In this document: piece after piece, positions 61,406 through 64,000 of the stretch
Numbering within the stretch: the first letter of the stretch is position 1
Layout: each line of letters opens with the position of its first letter
DNA from: Anniella stebbinsi
Lineage: Eukaryota; Chordata; Lepidosauria; Squamata; Anniellidae
Direction: 5' to 3'
Length of the DNA: 64,000 bases
NCBI GenBank assembly: GCA_029215795.1
Contig: JARDYH010000007.1
Span: forward strand, 78,875,763-78,939,762
Notes under the pieces: model-generated
Database searches by the model: none
What the model saw: only the letters and a program-made list of their open reading frames with translations
Told to the model about the DNA's origin: nothing
Position numbers and translations under genes: made by a program

Positions 61406-61857
61406 ACGTCCCAATGGCACAATTCTGAAAATAGAGCGATGGTCAACAAACAAGAAACCACACCGGGGTTGCGATGCAGACATTTGGCCAAGGCGGGAGA
61501 AGAGTTCCAGCATCATGACTGAAGCTCCTTCGCCATGCTGGAGAAAGTTTCTATGCCAGCTTTCACAGAACGTTTGCATAACCAGCGACAGCTCTAGCTA
61601 ATGGATTCTCCAAGGGAAACAAAAATGAACTCATCCTACTGGGAATGTAACAGATCATTCCTGTGGGTGTGGAGGCATGTTTGTTCGAGCAGCTGAGAAT
61701 CACATTTCTGCCATGCTTGTCTGAGCAGCACTGAACCCCATGGGTTAACACCAAGGAAACCAATCTACTCGTGAGGAGAAAGGGAACAATAGATTGGCAG
61801 CATATTTTTAAAAATGATAAAATGACTGACGGAGATGAGAGGAGGAAACGGGGCCAT
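61406..61857. other. Unassigned
   Basis: No family or exon recognised. Confidence 0.35.
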
Positions 61858-61858
61858 T

Positions 61859-62004
61859 AGAACATAAGAAGAGGAGGAGAGTCATGTTGGATCAGACCAA
61901 GGGTTCATCCAGTCCAGCATTCTGTTCATGCAGCAACCAACCAGCTGCCCACAAGAATCCCACAAGTAGGACATGAGCGCAACAGCACCCTCCCACCCAT
62001 GCTT
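61859..62004 (-). mobile_element. CR1 LINE 3' end, left arm of inverted pair
   Basis: AGAACATAAGAAGAGGAGGA, GGATCAGACCAAGGGTTCAT, AACCAACCAGCTGCCCACAA and CAACAGCACCCTCCCACCCA. Confidence 0.8.
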
Positions 62005-62005
62005 G

Positions 62006-62216
62006 ATCAGGCTATTAGTCCTGATGACTATATACTACCTCCAGTATCACTGGCAGTACACCAGTTGCTGGGGAACATGGGTGGGAGGGTACTTTTGCAC
62101 TCCTGTCCTGCTTGTGGGTTCCCTGTTTACAACTGGTTGGCCACCGTGTGAACAGAATGCTCAACTAGATGGACCCTTGGTCTGATCCAGCATGGCTCTT
62201 CTTACGTTATGTTCTC
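62006..62216 (+). mobile_element. CR1 LINE 3' end, right arm of inverted pair
   Basis: GATCAGGCTATTAGTCCTGA, CACCAGTTGCTGGGGAACAT, GGGTGGGAGGGTACTTTTGC, CAACTGGTTGGCCACCGTGT, CCTTGGTCTGATCCAGCATG and GCTCTTCTTACGTTATGTTC, the same terminal region in sense. It starts one base after the left arm. Confidence 0.85.
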
Positions 62217-62224
62217 ACTTGGTT

Positions 62225-62369
62225 CCATTACCATCAAGAGGTTTCCCACATATATAGCTTCAACACTGCACTGTGAAGGCAGTCAGAGACTGCATCCCAT
62301 TGCCCTCAAGACATTTCCCACATATGGAGATTCAGTGGTGCACTGCGGAGGTGCGCACATGCTGCATTT
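62225..62369. repeat. Two-copy tandem repeat (~73 bp unit)
   Basis: Unit 1: CCATTACCATCAAGAGGTTT, CCCACATATATAGC, CACTGCACTGTGAAGG, GAGACTGCAT. Unit 2: CCATTGCCCTCAAGACATTT, CCCACATATGGAG, GTGCACTGCGGAGG, ACATGCTGCAT. Confidence 0.65.
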
Positions 62370-62559
62370 TAGGGAGACATACCCTGAGCTCAAAGCACAC
62401 CTATTTTTCCATTTGCAAGGAAGATATGCATGGTACTGGCAAATGGACAGCCCTTGTGTCAGTCACGAAGCCATCTCTGCCCCTTTGCACAGCAGAGCTG
62501 TGTACCATTGTCAACTGACCGGTCCTTGTTTCAATCACAAGACAAGAAGGGAAGCATGA

Positions 62560-62690
62560 GGAGTGGGGAACCTGTAGCCTCCAGAAGTCACCCTACTACA
62601 AACCCAACAGCTCCAGCCGGCATTGCCAATAGTGAGAGATGCTGGGAGCTACAGTCCAACAAATCCCAGAAGGCCACGGGTTCTCTGCCT
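62560..62690. mobile_element. Palindromic MITE, family A
   Basis: GGAGTGGGGAACCTGTAGCC, CCAGCCGGCATTGCCAATAG, GGGAGCTACAGTCCAACAAA and GAAGGCCACGGGTTCTCTGC. Confidence 0.75.
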
Positions 62691-63096
62691 CTGCACTACA
62701 TACAATAAATCAATCAGGAAAACATATGGCATACACAGAAGAATCAAAGACCATATAATTAGGACTGCAATGCTTAATCGATTAATGAGTTTGATCAAAT
62801 TGATTAAAAGCCACACATATCTAATTTCCTATTAAAGGCCCAATCAATCATTTAGCAGATTCTGGGGACAATTCACTGCCATCCTGATTCGTGTTGATTC
62901 TTCAAACAGTGCATGTATTTTCTCAATTAGTTCTTCAATTTTTGAAATGGTGGCATCATGTCATCATACTTTGCAATGTTGCGTTACACACAATGGTCAA
63001 CACAGCCTCTTAATGCAACAAGCCATAGGATCGAGTTGCTACTGTTTTAAGAGGATCATCTAATCTTCGCCCATCAGCTAAGAACACACTCGTAGC
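62691..63096. other. Unassigned
   Basis: AT-rich with ATTAATCGATTAATGAG-like self-complementary words near 62776. No gene recognised. Confidence 0.35.
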
Positions 63097-63290
63097 ATTT
63101 CTACACAAGTGATTTATTGCACACCTGTGACTGGTCACTCATGGAAGTTTGTGGGCCCTTTACATGATGTTGTCAACCTCCAGGACATCTCCCAAGCTTT
63201 CCTCCCTTTATCTCACTTTCAAAAAGTTCATGAATAACCCGATAAGCAAGGTAAATCTGTTATATCAGCAGCACCATCTAGTGGTTGTAT
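63097..63290. mobile_element. Fragment related to the nested element at 57333
   Basis: AGCATTTCTACACAAGTGAT, TTATTGCACACCTGTGACTG and GTCACTCATGGAAGTTTGTG correspond to GCATTTTATCGCATGCACG and ACTGGCCACTCAG there. Only the left portion is recognisable. Confidence 0.4.
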
Positions 63291-63467
63291 AATGAAACAT
63301 ATAGAGAACATACAGAATTTACCAAGGAATAGCATCCTCGATGCAAAGCAAGTCTGCTCTTGGAAAGGAGCTGATCTTAATCCTGCAAATAATCCGAAAG
63401 CAGAAGCTCAGATAAGGATGCAGGATTTCAGCCAGGTGTGGTGAAGCTCTTGAAGCCCCATGTACTG

Positions 63468-63598
63468 CAGCCTTCCTAACCTAGTACTTCTTCAGATGTT
63501 TAGGACTGTAACTCCCATCATCCCTAACCATGCTGGCTGGAGCTGATGGGAGTTGGAATCCAAAACATCTGGATGGCACCAGGTTGCAGAAAGCTGTC
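63468..63598. mobile_element. Palindromic MITE, family A (full length)
   Basis: CAGCCTTCCTAACCTAGTAC, TAACTCCCATCATCCCTAAC, CATGCTGGCTGGAGCTGATG, GAGTTGGAATCCAAAACATC and CACCAGGTTGCAGAAAGCTG. Confidence 0.85.
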
Positions 63599-63855
63599 CT
63601 AACAAGTTCCTGTGTCAGTAATAAAATCCCTATATCTTAACTCTTTCCCCCACCCCATGCCAGCTTGGAGAGGGAAATTTTCAGCTAAAAATGATGACAG
63701 GAGGAAAACAGTTAATTGGTCTCCTCCCCACCCACCCTTCTTCCATTAAGACTCAGCATGTTACAGGCTTTATGGGTTGCACACACACACACATTTGTAT
63801 GTATGTGGAGGGCGGTCCTAGAACTCCACGTCAGATATGTACTGAGCCCTCATTT
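63599..63855. other. Unassigned; short CA tract
   Basis: (AC)n of about 7 units at 63780-63793. Confidence 0.4.
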
Positions 63856-63859
63856 CCTG

Positions 63860-63960
63860 TTACTTATTTAATTAATTAATTTAGAAGATCCATATTAGTC
63901 TTTTAATCAAGTGATCCTCAAGGGAGCTTACAATAGATGGCACTAATATAATATACAGCC
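63860..63960 (-). mobile_element. LINE 3' tail fragment
   Basis: TTATTTAATTAATTAATTTA, then GATCCTCAAGGGAGCTTACA, resembles an antisense L2-like tail (TGTAAGCTCCC-type motif). Confidence 0.45.
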
Positions 63961-64000
63961 TGGCCTTTCTTTTCTCATGATGTTCTTCCATGGTATGCTA

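Noticed and set aside
1..64000. CRISPR array, operon, phage or other prokaryotic system
   Set aside because: All regular repeats are eukaryotic microsatellites or transposons. No evenly spaced repeats with unique spacers exist.

Overview
This is a vertebrate nuclear sequence, most likely from a squamate reptile (a lizard-type genome). The evidence is its repeats. There are many 5'-truncated CR1 3' ends, an L2-like LINE with tails built on the motif CAGAGAGCTTCGGCTAT, tRNA-derived SINEs with head GCCAGTGTGGTGTAGTGG, dense palindromic DNA-transposon fossils, and CA/CT/GT and ATT microsatellites. No family or species can be named from the bases alone. Organisation is non-bacterial throughout: there are no operons, ribosome binding sites or CRISPR arrays.

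No host protein-coding gene is convincingly visible, so the window looks intergenic or deep-intronic. The only long open frame is the 481-codon reverse transcriptase of a 5'-truncated LINE (21327-22772, + strand). One short membrane-protein-like frame on the - strand (about 42601-42885) is the best candidate for host coding sequence, but it is unproven. A diverged 28S ribosomal RNA fragment lies at 36506-36813.

Layout. 1-9 kb: CR1 ends, palindromic MITEs, and a TIR element (3682-3891) carrying an interstitial telomeric repeat. 9-19 kb: a GC-rich TIR element (9143-9633), AT-rich elements, SINEs and CR1. 19-24.3 kb: a LINE-rich block with two tail-to-tail L2-like copies, nested MITEs and the RT element. 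24.3-25.5 kb: a repeat-poor stretch with promoter-like motifs. 25.5-36 kb: mixed repeats and a repeat-poor stretch near 30.3-30.8 kb holding a perfect PBX/PREP-type decamer. 36.4-39 kb: microsatellites, the 28S fragment and AT-rich TIR elements. 40.5-42.6 kb: five copies of one palindromic MITE, including a ~194 bp near-identical duplication. 43-52 kb: SINEs, CR1 and L2 copies, one L2 with an inverted templated insert. 51.9-52.95 kb: repeat-poor, possibly conserved. 53-64 kb: a 340 bp foldback element, nested transposons, a probable solo LTR, a head-to-head CR1 pair and a short tandem duplication.

The elements do not form a joint pathway. What they show is layered insertion, nesting and local rearrangement. 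Family assignments come from recognised consensus motifs, not from a database search. Boundaries are approximate except where TIRs are described.
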